This document shows positions 10,438 through 18,485 of a DNA stretch of 64,000 nt, piece after piece. A program made the position numbers and the translations under genes. A model generated the notes under the pieces. The model saw only the letters and a list, made by a program, of their open reading frames with translations. It was not told the DNA's origin and searched no databases. Every line of letters begins with the position of its first letter. Position 1 is the stretch's first letter. The DNA is from Escherichia coli (GTDB lineage Bacteria; Pseudomonadota; Gammaproteobacteria; Enterobacterales; Enterobacteriaceae), in NCBI RefSeq assembly GCF_036503815.1, contig NZ_AP027764.1, positions 434,001-498,000 of the forward strand, in the 5' to 3' direction.

Positions 10438-11663
10438 TGGCGCGATTTGTGGTGTTAGTGATTGATAGCTTTGGCGTAGGGGCAATGAAAGATGTCACGT
10501 TGGTGCGTCCGCAGGATGCCGGGGCGAATACCTGTGGTCACATCCTGAGCCAGTTGCCGCATTTGCAGCTACCAACGCTGGAGAACATGGGGCTAATCAA
10601 CGCATTAGGTTATGCGCCAGGCGATATGCAGCCGTCAGACTCCGCAACCTGGGGCGTGGCAGAGTTGCAACATGAAGGTGGCGACACCTTTATGGGGCAT
10701 CAGGAAATTTTAGGCACGCGCCCGTTACCGCCGCTGCGGATGCCCTTTCGCGATGTGATTGACCGTGTTGAGCAGGCATTAGTCACCGCTGGCTGGTGGG
10801 TTGAGCGCCGTGGCGAAGAGTTGCAATTTCTGTGGGTCAATCAGGCGGTTGCCATTGGCGATAACCTCGAGGCGGATTTAGGCCAGGTCTATAACATCAC
10901 CGCCAATCTCTCTGCGATCTCTTTTGACGACGCAATCAAAATTGGTCGTATCGTGCGTGAGCAGGTCCAGGTCGGTCGGGTCATTACATTTGGCGGCCTG
11001 TTAACCGACAGCCAGCGCATTCTCGATGCGGCTGAAAGTAAAGAAGGGCGCTTTATTGGCATAAATGCGCCGCGTTCTGGCGCTTATGACAATGGCTTCC
11101 AGGTCGTACATATGGGCTACGGCGTCGATGAAAAAGTGCAGGTGCCGCACCAACTGCATCAAGTGGGCGTACCGACGGTGCTGGTGGGTAAGGTGGCAGA
11201 TATCGTCAGCAATCCTTATGGCGTGAGCTGGCAAAATCTGGTGGATAGCCAGCAGATTATGGATATCACCCTCGACGAATTTAACACGCATCCGACGGCG
11301 TTTATTTGCACCAATATCCAGGAAACCGACCTCGCTGGTCACGCAGAAGACGTCGCACGTTATGCCGAACGTTTGCAGGTCGTTGACCGTAACCTTGCCC
11401 GGCTTGTTGAGGCGATGCAGCCAGATGATTACCTGGTCGTGATGGCGGATCACGGTAACGACCCGACTATTGGTCATAGCCACCATACCCGCGAAGTGGT
11501 GCCGGTGCTGGTTTATCAGCAAGGGCTGGCTGCCACGCAGCTCGGTGTGCGCCCCACGCTTTCTGATGTGGGGGCTACCGTGTGTGAATTTTTCCGTGCG
11601 CCACCGCCACAAAATGGTCGCTCTTTTCTTTCCTTCCTCCGGTTTGCAGGAGACACCCTATGA
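10437..11663 (+). CDS. yhfW: YhfW, phosphopentomutase-like metalloenzyme
   Basis: A 408-residue member of the alkaline phosphatase/phosphopentomutase (DeoB) superfamily. Metal-binding motifs are visible: [10 protein letters not shown] at the N-terminus, the [10 protein letters not shown] segment with Thr84 where DeoB carries its phosphorylated Thr, then [17 protein letters not shown] and GHSHHTRE for the two-metal site. It is about the same size as DeoB, so it probably moves or removes a phosphate on a sugar or similar small molecule. The true substrate is unknown. It overlaps yhfX and php by a few bases. Confidence 0.85.
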   Translation: MARFVVLVIDSFGVGAMKDVTLVRPQDAGANTCGHILSQLPHLQLPTLENMGLINALGYAPGDMQPSDSATWGVAELQHEGGDTFMGHQEILGTRPLPPLRMPFRDVIDRVEQALVTAGWWVERRGEELQFLWVNQAVAIGDNLEADLGQVYNITANLSAISFDDAIKIGRIVREQVQVGRVITFGGLLTDSQRILDAAESKEGRFIGINAPRSGAYDNGFQVVHMGYGVDEKVQVPHQLHQVGVPTVLVGKVADIVSNPYGVSWQNLVDSQQIMDITLDEFNTHPTAFICTNIQETDLAGHAEDVARYAERLQVVDRNLARLVEAMQPDDYLVVMADHGNDPTIGHSHHTREVVPVLVYQQGLAATQLGVRPTLSDVGATVCEFFRAPPPQNGRSFLSFLRFAGDTL

Positions 11664-12538
11664 GTTTTGATCCAACGGGCTACACCCTGGCCCATGAGCA
11701 TCTGCATATTGATCTCTCCGGCTTTAAAAACAACGTGGACTGCCGCCTTGATCAGTATGCGTTCATTTGCCAGGAGATGAACGACCTGATGGCCCAGGGC
11801 GTGCGTAATGTGATTGAGTTGACCAACCGTTATATGGGGCGCAATGCGCAATTTATGCTCGATGTAATGCGCGAAACCGGGATCAACGTGGTGGCCTGCA
11901 CCGGTTATTACCAGGATGCGTTTTTCCCGCAACATGTGGCGACCCGCAGCGTGCAGGAACTGGCGCAGGAGATGGTCGATGAAATTGAACAGGGTATCGA
12001 TGGCACGGAGCTGAAAGCCGGGATCATCGCGGAGATCGGCTCCAGCGAAGGAAAGATTACGCCGCTGGAAGAGAAGGTATTTATTGCCGCCGCGCTGGCA
12101 CATAACCAGACCGGACGCCCGATCTCCACGCATACGTCGTTCAGCACGATGGGGCTGGAGCAATTGGCTCTGCTGCAAGCCCACGGAGTTGATCTTTCGC
12201 GCGTCACCGTTGGTCACTGCGATCTGAAAGACAACCTCGACAACATTTTGAAGATGATCGATCTCGGCGCGTATGTGCAGTTCGACACCATCGGCAAGAA
12301 CAGTTACTACCCGGACGAAAAGCGCATTGCGATGCTCCACGCGCTACGTGACCGTGGTTTGCTGAACCGCGTCATGCTGTCGATGGATATTACGCGCCGC
12401 TCCCATTTAAAAGCCAACGGTGGTTATGGCTATGACTATTTATTAACCACCTTTATTCCGCAATTGCGCCAGTCAGGATTCAGTCAGGCCGATGTGGATG
12501 TGATGTTACGTGAAACTCCCTCTCAATTTTTCCAATAA
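11660..12538 (+). CDS. php: Phosphotriesterase homology protein
   Basis: A 292-residue amidohydrolase-superfamily barrel. The binuclear zinc ligands known for this protein are all present: His12 and His14 (HEH in [11 protein letters not shown]), Glu125 in place of the carbamylated lysine of true phosphotriesterases (IAEIGSSEG), His158 (STHTS), His186 (VGHCD) and Asp243 (SMDITRR). E. coli PHP lacks clear phosphotriesterase activity; its natural substrate, perhaps a lactone or phosphate ester, is unknown. It overlaps yhfW by the ATGA arrangement. Confidence 0.93.
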   Translation: MSFDPTGYTLAHEHLHIDLSGFKNNVDCRLDQYAFICQEMNDLMAQGVRNVIELTNRYMGRNAQFMLDVMRETGINVVACTGYYQDAFFPQHVATRSVQELAQEMVDEIEQGIDGTELKAGIIAEIGSSEGKITPLEEKVFIAAALAHNQTGRPISTHTSFSTMGLEQLALLQAHGVDLSRVTVGHCDLKDNLDNILKMIDLGAYVQFDTIGKNSYYPDEKRIAMLHALRDRGLLNRVMLSMDITRRSHLKANGGYGYDYLLTTFIPQLRQSGFSQADVDVMLRETPSQFFQ

Positions 12539-12548
12539 GGACAGACTC

Positions 12549-12902
12549 ATGAAAAAGATTGGTGTTGCAGGCTTACAGCGTGAGCAGATTAAAAAAACCA
12601 TTGAAGCGACGGCTCCTGGCTGTTTTGAAGTTTTCATTCATAACGACATGGAAGCGGCGATGAAGGTGAAATCCGGGCAACTGGATTACTACATCGGCGC
12701 GTGTAATACCGGTGCGGGCGCAGCATTGTCGATTGCCATCGCGGTGATTGGCTATAACAAAAGTTGCACCATTGCCAAGCCGGGCATTAAAGCGAAAGAC
12801 GAGCATATCGCCAAAATGATCGCCGAAGGGAAAGTGGCGTTTGGGCTTTCCGTTGAGCATGTCGAACATGCGATTCCGATGCTGATTAACCATCTGAAAT
12901 AA
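12549..12902 (+). CDS. yhfU: YhfU, DUF2620 protein
   Basis: A 117-residue soluble protein of unknown function (DUF2620), ATG at 12549 (MKKIGVAGLQ). The central YYIGACNTGAGAALSIAIAVIG segment is glycine- and alanine-rich, with Cys52 in a C-N-T-G-A-G-A setting that recalls ligand loops. It always sits next to the membrane protein YhfT in this operon, so it may be a soluble partner in transport. I do not assign a function. Confidence 0.85.
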   Translation: MKKIGVAGLQREQIKKTIEATAPGCFEVFIHNDMEAAMKVKSGQLDYYIGACNTGAGAALSIAIAVIGYNKSCTIAKPGIKAKDEHIAKMIAEGKVAFGLSVEHVEHAIPMLINHLK

Positions 12903-12913
12903 AAGGCACGACT

Positions 12914-14218
12914 ATGGATCTGTATATTCAGATTATCGTGGTGGCGTGCCTGACGGGTATGACATCGCTTCTGGCGCATCGCTCGGCGGCTGTTTTTCAT
13001 GACGGTATCCGCCCGATCCTGCCGCAACTGATTGAAGGCTATATGAACCGTCGCGAGGCGGGGAGTATCGCTTTTGGTCTGAGCATTGGTTTTGTGGCCT
13101 CGGTGGGGATCTCTTTTACCCTGAAAACCGGGTTGCTCAACGCATGGTTACTCTTTCTTCCTACCGATATCCTCGGTGTCCTGGCGATAAACAGCCTGAT
13201 GGCGTTTGGCCTTGGTGCACTCTGGGGCGTACTGATCCTCACCTGCCTGCTGCCGGTAAACCAGCTGCTGACCGCGCTACCGGTGGATGTATTAGGTAGT
13301 CTGGGGGAATTAAGCTCGCCAGTGGTTTCAGCTTTTGCACTGTTCCCGTTGGTGGCGATTTTCTACCAGTTTGGCTGGAAGCAAAGTCTGATCGCCGCCG
13401 TGGTAGTGTTGATGACCCGTGTGGTGGTAGTGCGCTATTTCCCGCATCTCAATCCGGAATCCATCGAAATCTTTATTGGCATGGTGATGCTGCTGGGGAT
13501 CGCGATAACTCACGACCTGCGTCATCGTGATGAAAATGACATCGATGCCAGCGGTATGTCGGTGTTTGAAGAACGTACGTCGAGGATTATCAAAAATTTA
13601 CCCTATATCGCCATCGTAGGGGCGCTGATTGCCGCCGTTGCCAGCATGAAGATTTTTGCTGGTAGTGAAGTGTCGATCTTCACCCTGGAGAAAGCATATT
13701 CCGCAGGTGTAACGCCGGAACAATCACAAACGCTGATCAACCAGGCGGCGCTGGCGGAATTTATGCGCGGGCTGGGCTTTGTGCCGTTGATTGCCACCAC
13801 CGCGTTAGCAACAGGTGTGTATGCCGTTGCGGGCTTTACCTTTGTTTATGCGGTGGGCTATCTCTCGCCGAATCCGATGGTTGCGGCGGTATTAGGCGCA
13901 GTGGTTATTTCGGCAGAAGTCCTGTTACTTCGTTCGATCGGCAAATGGCTGGGACGCTACCCATCGGTACGTAATGCGTCGGATAACATCCGTAACGCCA
14001 TGAATATGCTGATGGAAGTGGCTCTGCTGGTCGGTTCTATTTTCGCAGCAATTAAAATGGCGGGCTATACCGGATTCTCCATCGCGGTTGCCATTTACTT
14101 CCTCAACGAATCCCTGGGCCGTCCGGTACAGAAAATGGCGGCACCGGTCGTAGCCGTAATGATCACCGGCATCCTGCTGAATGTTCTTTACTGGCTTGGT
14201 CTGTTCGTTCCGGCTTAA
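12914..14218 (+). CDS. yhfT: YhfT, multi-spanning membrane protein
   Basis: A 434-residue very hydrophobic protein with roughly ten to twelve membrane helices, so an inner-membrane protein, probably a transporter. It belongs to the YhfT family with no known substrate. It lies between yhfU (11-base gap) and yhfS (11-base gap) in an operon of otherwise soluble enzymes, which makes it the obvious candidate to import the compound the yhf enzymes process. Confidence 0.85.
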   Translation: MDLYIQIIVVACLTGMTSLLAHRSAAVFHDGIRPILPQLIEGYMNRREAGSIAFGLSIGFVASVGISFTLKTGLLNAWLLFLPTDILGVLAINSLMAFGLGALWGVLILTCLLPVNQLLTALPVDVLGSLGELSSPVVSAFALFPLVAIFYQFGWKQSLIAAVVVLMTRVVVVRYFPHLNPESIEIFIGMVMLLGIAITHDLRHRDENDIDASGMSVFEERTSRIIKNLPYIAIVGALIAAVASMKIFAGSEVSIFTLEKAYSAGVTPEQSQTLINQAALAEFMRGLGFVPLIATTALATGVYAVAGFTFVYAVGYLSPNPMVAAVLGAVVISAEVLLLRSIGKWLGRYPSVRNASDNIRNAMNMLMEVALLVGSIFAAIKMAGYTGFSIAVAIYFLNESLGRPVQKMAAPVVAVMITGILLNVLYWLGLFVPA

Positions 14219-14229
14219 GGAAGGCACCT

Positions 14230-15315
14230 ATGAAGATGTTTCCTTTGCAAAGCCTGACGCTTATTGAAGCGCAGCAAAAGCAGTTTGCGTTGGTGGATAC
14301 GATTTGCCGCCATTTTCCCGGCGCGGAGTTTCTTACCCGCGGGGATTTAGGCTTAACGCCGGGGCTGAATCAACCGCGCATTACTCAGCGTGTGGAGCAG
14401 GTGCTGGCTGATGCGTTTCATGCGCCAGCGGCGGCGCTGGTACAGGGCGCAGGTACTGGAGCGATTCGTGCGGCGCTGGCAGCTTTGCTCAAACCGGGGC
14501 AGCGTCTTCTGGTGCATGACGCGCCGGTTTACCCGACGACTCAGGTCATTATTGCGCAGATGGGGCTGACGCTTATCACTGCTGATTTTAATGACCTGTC
14601 GGCACTGAAGCAGGTCGTCGACGAGCAACAACCAGATGCCGCGCTGGTGCAGCATACGCGCCAACAGCCGCAGGACAGCTATGTGCTGGCAGATGTGCTG
14701 GCAACATTGCGTTCGGCTGGCGTTCCTGCGTTAACCGATGACAATTATGCGGTGATGAAGGTGGCTCGAATTGGCTGCGAATGCGGCGCGAATGTTTCGA
14801 CATTCTCCTGTTTCAAGCTGTTTGGACCAGAGGGTGTTGGCGCAGTGGTAGGTGATGCCGATGTTATTAACCGGATCCGCGCCACGCTCTATTCCGGCGG
14901 CAGTCAGATCCAGGGCGCACAGGCGCTGGAAGTATTGCGTGGTCTGGTGTTTGCGCCAGTGATGCACGCGGTGCAGGCGGGGGTATCTGAACGGTTGCTG
15001 GCCTTGCTCAACGGTGGCGCGGTGGCGGAAGTTAAAAGCGCCGTTATTGCTAATGCGCAGTCGAAGGTGTTGATTGTCGAGTTTCATCAGCCGATTGCCG
15101 CCAGAGTGCTGGAAGAGGCGCAAAAGCGCGGTGCCTTGCCTTACCCGGTGGGTGCAGAGTCGAAATATGAAATCCCGCCGCTCTTTTATCGACTTTCCGG
15201 AACGTTTCGTCAGGCGAATCCGCAATTAGAACATTGTGCAATTCGCATTAACCCGAATCGCAGCGGTGATGAGACGGTATTGCGGATTTTGCGCGAGAGT
15301 ATTGCCAGCGTTTAA
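14230..15315 (+). CDS. yhfS: YhfS, fold-type I PLP aminotransferase-like protein
   Basis: A 361-residue protein of the aspartate aminotransferase-like superfamily. The segment LTDDNYAVMK (Asp170/171) fits the aspartate that pairs with the PLP ring nitrogen, and Lys196 in TFSCFKLFGPEGVG fits the Schiff-base lysine. It could be an aminotransferase, lyase or beta-eliminating enzyme; the substrate is unknown. It is the last gene of the yhf operon, ending about 100 bases from the convergent yhfL. In K-12 the frl operon occupies this junction; here it is missing. Confidence 0.85.
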   Translation: MKMFPLQSLTLIEAQQKQFALVDTICRHFPGAEFLTRGDLGLTPGLNQPRITQRVEQVLADAFHAPAAALVQGAGTGAIRAALAALLKPGQRLLVHDAPVYPTTQVIIAQMGLTLITADFNDLSALKQVVDEQQPDAALVQHTRQQPQDSYVLADVLATLRSAGVPALTDDNYAVMKVARIGCECGANVSTFSCFKLFGPEGVGAVVGDADVINRIRATLYSGGSQIQGAQALEVLRGLVFAPVMHAVQAGVSERLLALLNGGAVAEVKSAVIANAQSKVLIVEFHQPIAARVLEEAQKRGALPYPVGAESKYEIPPLFYRLSGTFRQANPQLEHCAIRINPNRSGDETVLRILRESIASV

Positions 15316-15345
15316 TTCTGGGAACGATGTTTTCGCAGAGGATGG

Positions 15346-15380
15346 AGAAAAATACGCCCTCGGAAAATTCAGAGGGCGTT
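15346..15380 (-). terminator. yhfL terminator, probably also used by yhfS
   Basis: Inverted repeat ACGCCCTC (15354-15361) and GAGGGCGT (15372-15379) with a 10-base loop. Read on the minus strand it is followed by TATTTTTC, a usable terminator for yhfL. The plus-strand side has a weaker T run. Confidence 0.7.
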
Positions 15381-15419
15381 AGCTCATTAAATCGGTGTTA
15401 GCCGATTTCTGTCAGAGAC

Positions 15420-15587
15420 TTACTGTGCAGTAGGACCGCAACCGCCAATGATTTTAGAAATAGAAATTGCCGGGTGCAGCAGGTAGTCGTAAGAGCAGTT
15501 CTTATCACGGTTTTCAATATGACCAGTACATGCAGTTAACGTAGCCAGTACTGCACCTACCAGTGCAACTTTAATAAATTTGTTCAT
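15420..15587 (-). CDS. yhfL: YhfL, small putative lipoprotein
   Basis: A 55-residue protein with a lipoprotein signal: MNKFIKVALVGAVLATLTAC, the lipobox LTAC placing the lipidated Cys at residue 20. The short mature part has three further cysteines (Cys31, Cys49 region) and no recognised domain. The translation matches E. coli YhfL. Its role is unknown. It lies downstream of cysG on the same strand but with a 246-base gap, so it probably has its own promoter. Confidence 0.9.
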   Translation of the reverse strand: MNKFIKVALVGAVLATLTACTGHIENRDKNCSYDYLLHPAISISKIIGGCGPTAQ

Positions 15588-15617
15588 TTACATTCCCTAT
15601 GTATTATATATTAATTA

Positions 15618-15640
15618 ATATTCATTGATTATATGAATAT
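15618..15640. repeat. Inverted repeat upstream of yhfL
   Basis: ATATTCAT and ATGAATAT flank a 7-base spacer, a perfect 8-bp inverted repeat. It overlaps a possible yhfL -10 element (TATAAT on the minus strand, 15628-15633). The arms resemble those of the yhfZ and yhfX palindromes, but the spacing differs. The rest of 15588-15833 is AT-rich with no gene. Confidence 0.45.
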
Positions 15641-15833
15641 AAGCGGACTGCTCATAAAGAACGATACAGGAATATTTAATTGGCGTCAGTGAGTGAATGA
15701 CTTAATTTTGTAAGTCGCTGTAACGGTGAATATAATCCATTAGCAAATGATATTTATTAAGAGGGTATGCTTTATTTGCTGAATATATAAAAAGAGTGAT
15801 AAAGAGGGCCAGAATTATCTGGCCCGGGTAAAA

Positions 15834-17207
15834 TTAATGGTTAGAGAACCAGTTCAATTTATCGCGCAGGCCAACGACCCGACCAATAATAATTAATGAG
15901 GGACTGTTCATTTGCTGCGCCAGCTCGCCCAGCTGCGAGAGTGTACCGTCAATCACGCGTTGCGTTACCGCCGTACCGTTTTCGACAATCGCCACCGGCA
16001 TTTCGCAAGGCATTCCGTGTTCAATCAGTTTTTGCTGAATGGTCGCGGCCTGATTAAGCCCCATATAGAACACCAGCGTCTGTTTTTCGGCTGCCAGGTT
16101 TTCCCAGTCCAGCTCGCCACCGGTTTTTAAGTGTCCGGTGATTAAGCGCACGCTCTGAGCATAATCGCGATGCGTGAGCGGAATACCCGAATAGGCAGAG
16201 CAACCAGAAGCTGCGGTAATACCTGGAACCACCGAGAACGGAATGCCTGCATTGCACAGTGTTTCCAGTTCTTCGCCACCACGGCCAAAAATAAACGGAT
16301 CGCCGCCTTTCAGCCGCACCACGCGTTTGCCTTTTTGCGCTTCCCGCAGCAGGATCTGGTTAATCTCTTCCTGCGGTACGCAGTGGTATCCCGCGCGTTT
16401 GCCGACGAAAACGCGATCAGCATCGCGGCGTACCAGATTCATAATATCGTCTGAAACCAGACGGTCGTAGACCACCACATCTGCCTGCTGAATTTGTTGC
16501 AGACCTTTCAGCGTCAGCAGACCGGCATCGCCCGGACCTGCGCCAACCAGCACCACTTCACCGCGATGATCGAGCGGTTCATTGATTAACTGTTCGGTCG
16601 TTTCGGTAATGGCTTTCTGATCATTGTTCGCCAGCGACTGCGCCAGGCGATCATTAACGAACAGTTTTTCCCAGAAACGGCGACGTTCACCCATCGTGGC
16701 GAACTGTTGTTTGACCCGACCGCGTAACTGCCCTGCATATTTTGCCACCTGACCGAGATGCAGCGGCAGCAGTGATTCAAGTTTTTCGCGCAACAGGCGC
16801 GCCAGAACCGGAGAGGTGCCGCCAGAGGAGACCGCGACCATGAGCGGTGAGCGGTCAATAATCGACGGCATAATAAAGCTGGCGGCTTTCGGCGCATCGA
16901 CCACGTTACAGAAGATGCGACGAGCTTCAGCGGCTTCGCTGACGCGCTGATTAAGCGCGTCATCATCCGTCGCCGCAATTGCCAGCCAGCAGGTGTCGAG
17001 AAGGCTTTCATCAAATGGCCCTTCGACGAGGGTTAACATGCCTGCATCTGCCCATGCGGTGAACTGTGGAATAAACGCTAATGCATTCACCATTAAGCGA
17101 GCACCTGCGTCTAACAGCAACCTTGCTTTGCGTTCCGCGACATCACCACCGCCGACAATCAAACAGTCGCGGTCGCGTAATTGGCAAAATATAGGCAAAT
17201 GATCCAC
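15834..17207 (-). CDS. cysG: Siroheme synthase CysG
   Basis: A 457-residue bifunctional enzyme making siroheme for nitrite and sulfite reductases. The N-terminal half (about residues 1-215, Rossmann motif [15 protein letters not shown]) is the precorrin-2 dehydrogenase and ferrochelatase. The C-terminal half (from [18 protein letters not shown]) is the SAM-dependent uroporphyrinogen III methyltransferase. It is the last gene of the nirBDC-cysG operon, 18 bases after nirC, which puts the cofactor maker with the siroheme enzyme NirB. Confidence 0.97.
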   Translation of the reverse strand: MDHLPIFCQLRDRDCLIVGGGDVAERKARLLLDAGARLMVNALAFIPQFTAWADAGMLTLVEGPFDESLLDTCWLAIAATDDDALNQRVSEAAEARRIFCNVVDAPKAASFIMPSIIDRSPLMVAVSSGGTSPVLARLLREKLESLLPLHLGQVAKYAGQLRGRVKQQFATMGERRRFWEKLFVNDRLAQSLANNDQKAITETTEQLINEPLDHRGEVVLVGAGPGDAGLLTLKGLQQIQQADVVVYDRLVSDDIMNLVRRDADRVFVGKRAGYHCVPQEEINQILLREAQKGKRVVRLKGGDPFIFGRGGEELETLCNAGIPFSVVPGITAASGCSAYSGIPLTHRDYAQSVRLITGHLKTGGELDWENLAAEKQTLVFYMGLNQAATIQQKLIEHGMPCEMPVAIVENGTAVTQRVIDGTLSQLGELAQQMNSPSLIIIGRVVGLRDKLNWFSNH

Positions 17208-17225
17208 GTAAAAACCCCTTAATAA

Positions 17226-18032
17226 TTAACCGGCAGCCGTTTCAGTTTGATTAAATTTGTCCGCAACCGGACGATTAGCTTTCGGCGTAGCATACCAATA
17301 ACCCAATCCCATGAATACGGCACCCGATAAAGTATTACCCAGCGTCACCCACAGCAGGTTATGACCAATACCCGCCAGCGTGTAGGCTTCGCTGTGGTTG
17401 CCGAACCATGAGAGCGCGAACAGCGTCATGTTAGCGATGGAGTGCTCGTAACCGGACGCAATAAACGCCAGCAGACACCACCAGATTGCGATAAATTTCG
17501 CCGCGCCTTCAGTACGCAGTGCCATCCAGATTGCCAGACAAACCAGCCAGTTACACAATGCGCCTTTGAAGAACAGTACCATTGCCGGTGCGGTGGTTTT
17601 AGCCAGCGCGACGGAGTGAACAATACTGGTATCTACTGGCAAAAGGCTACCACCGCCCCAGCTATAAAGCATGGCAACAAAGACGGAACCGACCAGGTTA
17701 CCCAGCCATGTTTGCGGCAGGATTGCCCACATTTGCCCGTGGCTAATGGTGCCCGCTTTCACCCCAAAGGTGAGGAACATGGTGTGCCCGGTGAACAGTT
17801 CAGAACCGGCGATAATCACCAGCGTTAAGGCGATACCAAAGGTCGCGCCCATCACCAGAGGACGTACGGACGGATCGAGCAAATTACCGAGCGTGAAAAT
17901 CAGGATGATCCCCAGCCCCACATACGCGCCCGCCATCGCGGAGCTTACCCAGAAGCCGAGCGGGTTATTTGCCGACAGGCGTGCAATGCGCGCAGCGTTA
18001 GCCGCACACTTATTAATAGTGTCTGTAAACAT
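17226..18032 (-). CDS. nirC: Nitrite channel NirC
   Basis: A 268-residue member of the formate/nitrite transporter family with six membrane helices, forming a pentameric inner-membrane channel for nitrite. N-terminal NPLGFWVSSAMAGAYVGLGI and GNTLSGAVFMGLGYWY near the C-terminus are FNT-like segments. It lies between nirD and cysG; the 126-base gap before it contains two inverted repeats. Confidence 0.96.
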   Translation of the reverse strand: MFTDTINKCAANAARIARLSANNPLGFWVSSAMAGAYVGLGIILIFTLGNLLDPSVRPLVMGATFGIALTLVIIAGSELFTGHTMFLTFGVKAGTISHGQMWAILPQTWLGNLVGSVFVAMLYSWGGGSLLPVDTSIVHSVALAKTTAPAMVLFFKGALCNWLVCLAIWMALRTEGAAKFIAIWWCLLAFIASGYEHSIANMTLFALSWFGNHSEAYTLAGIGHNLLWVTLGNTLSGAVFMGLGYWYATPKANRPVADKFNQTETAAG

Positions 18033-18085
18033 TTGATTATCCTTTAAAAAATAAAAACAAAAAATAAAACAAAAAGTTTAAAAAA

Positions 18086-18119
18086 TGTCCTGCAATATAC
18101 TTAAGGTCATTACAGGACA
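18086..18119. repeat. Inverted repeat between nirD and nirC
   Basis: TGTCCTG (18086-18092) and CAGGACA (18113-18119) form a perfect 7-bp inverted repeat with a 20-base spacer, in the leader of nirC, downstream of the terminator-like hairpin in the transcript. It may be an mRNA stem that protects or processes the nirC-cysG message. Confidence 0.5.
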
Positions 18120-18123
18120 ATGC

Positions 18124-18150
18124 AAAAAGGGGAGGCATTGCGCCTCCCGT
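18124..18150 (-). terminator. Terminator-like hairpin between nirD and nirC
   Basis: On the minus strand GGGAGGC (18148-18142), 5-base loop, GCCTCCC (18136-18130), then five T residues. It looks like a rho-independent terminator inside the operon and may lower nirC-cysG expression relative to nirBD. Confidence 0.7.
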
Positions 18151-18158
18151 TAAAACAA

Positions 18159-18485
18159 TTAACCGCGTAGCTGTACCACGCCGTCTTTCACTCGTGCCTC
18201 GTAATGCTTGACGGAAAACTGTTCATCTTCCATGCATAAACCGTCGCTTAAGCGAAAACGCTGTTTTTTCAGCGGACTGGCGACCCACAGCTCGCCCTGG
18301 TGTTCCGCAATCAGCCCGCGTGACAGCACGCTGGATTCGAAGAACGGATCGATGTTGCTGATCGCAAACACCTGGTCGCTGTGATACGGGCGGAAAATCG
18401 CTACCTGCTCGTCACCTAACAGCGCGCAGACGCCGGTTTCAGGCAGGATGTCATCAATTTTGCAGATGTCTTTCCACTGGCTCAT
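18159..18485 (-). CDS. nirD: Nitrite reductase (NADH) small subunit
   Basis: A 108-residue Rieske-like subunit of the cytoplasmic NADH-dependent nitrite reductase. The fold is that of Rieske ferredoxins (DEQVAIFRPYHSDQVFAISNIDPF), but the Cys/His cluster ligands are absent, as is usual for NirD. It overlaps nirB by 4 bases, so the subunits are coupled. Confidence 0.96.
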   Translation of the reverse strand: MSQWKDICKIDDILPETGVCALLGDEQVAIFRPYHSDQVFAISNIDPFFESSVLSRGLIAEHQGELWVASPLKKQRFRLSDGLCMEDEQFSVKHYEARVKDGVVQLRG

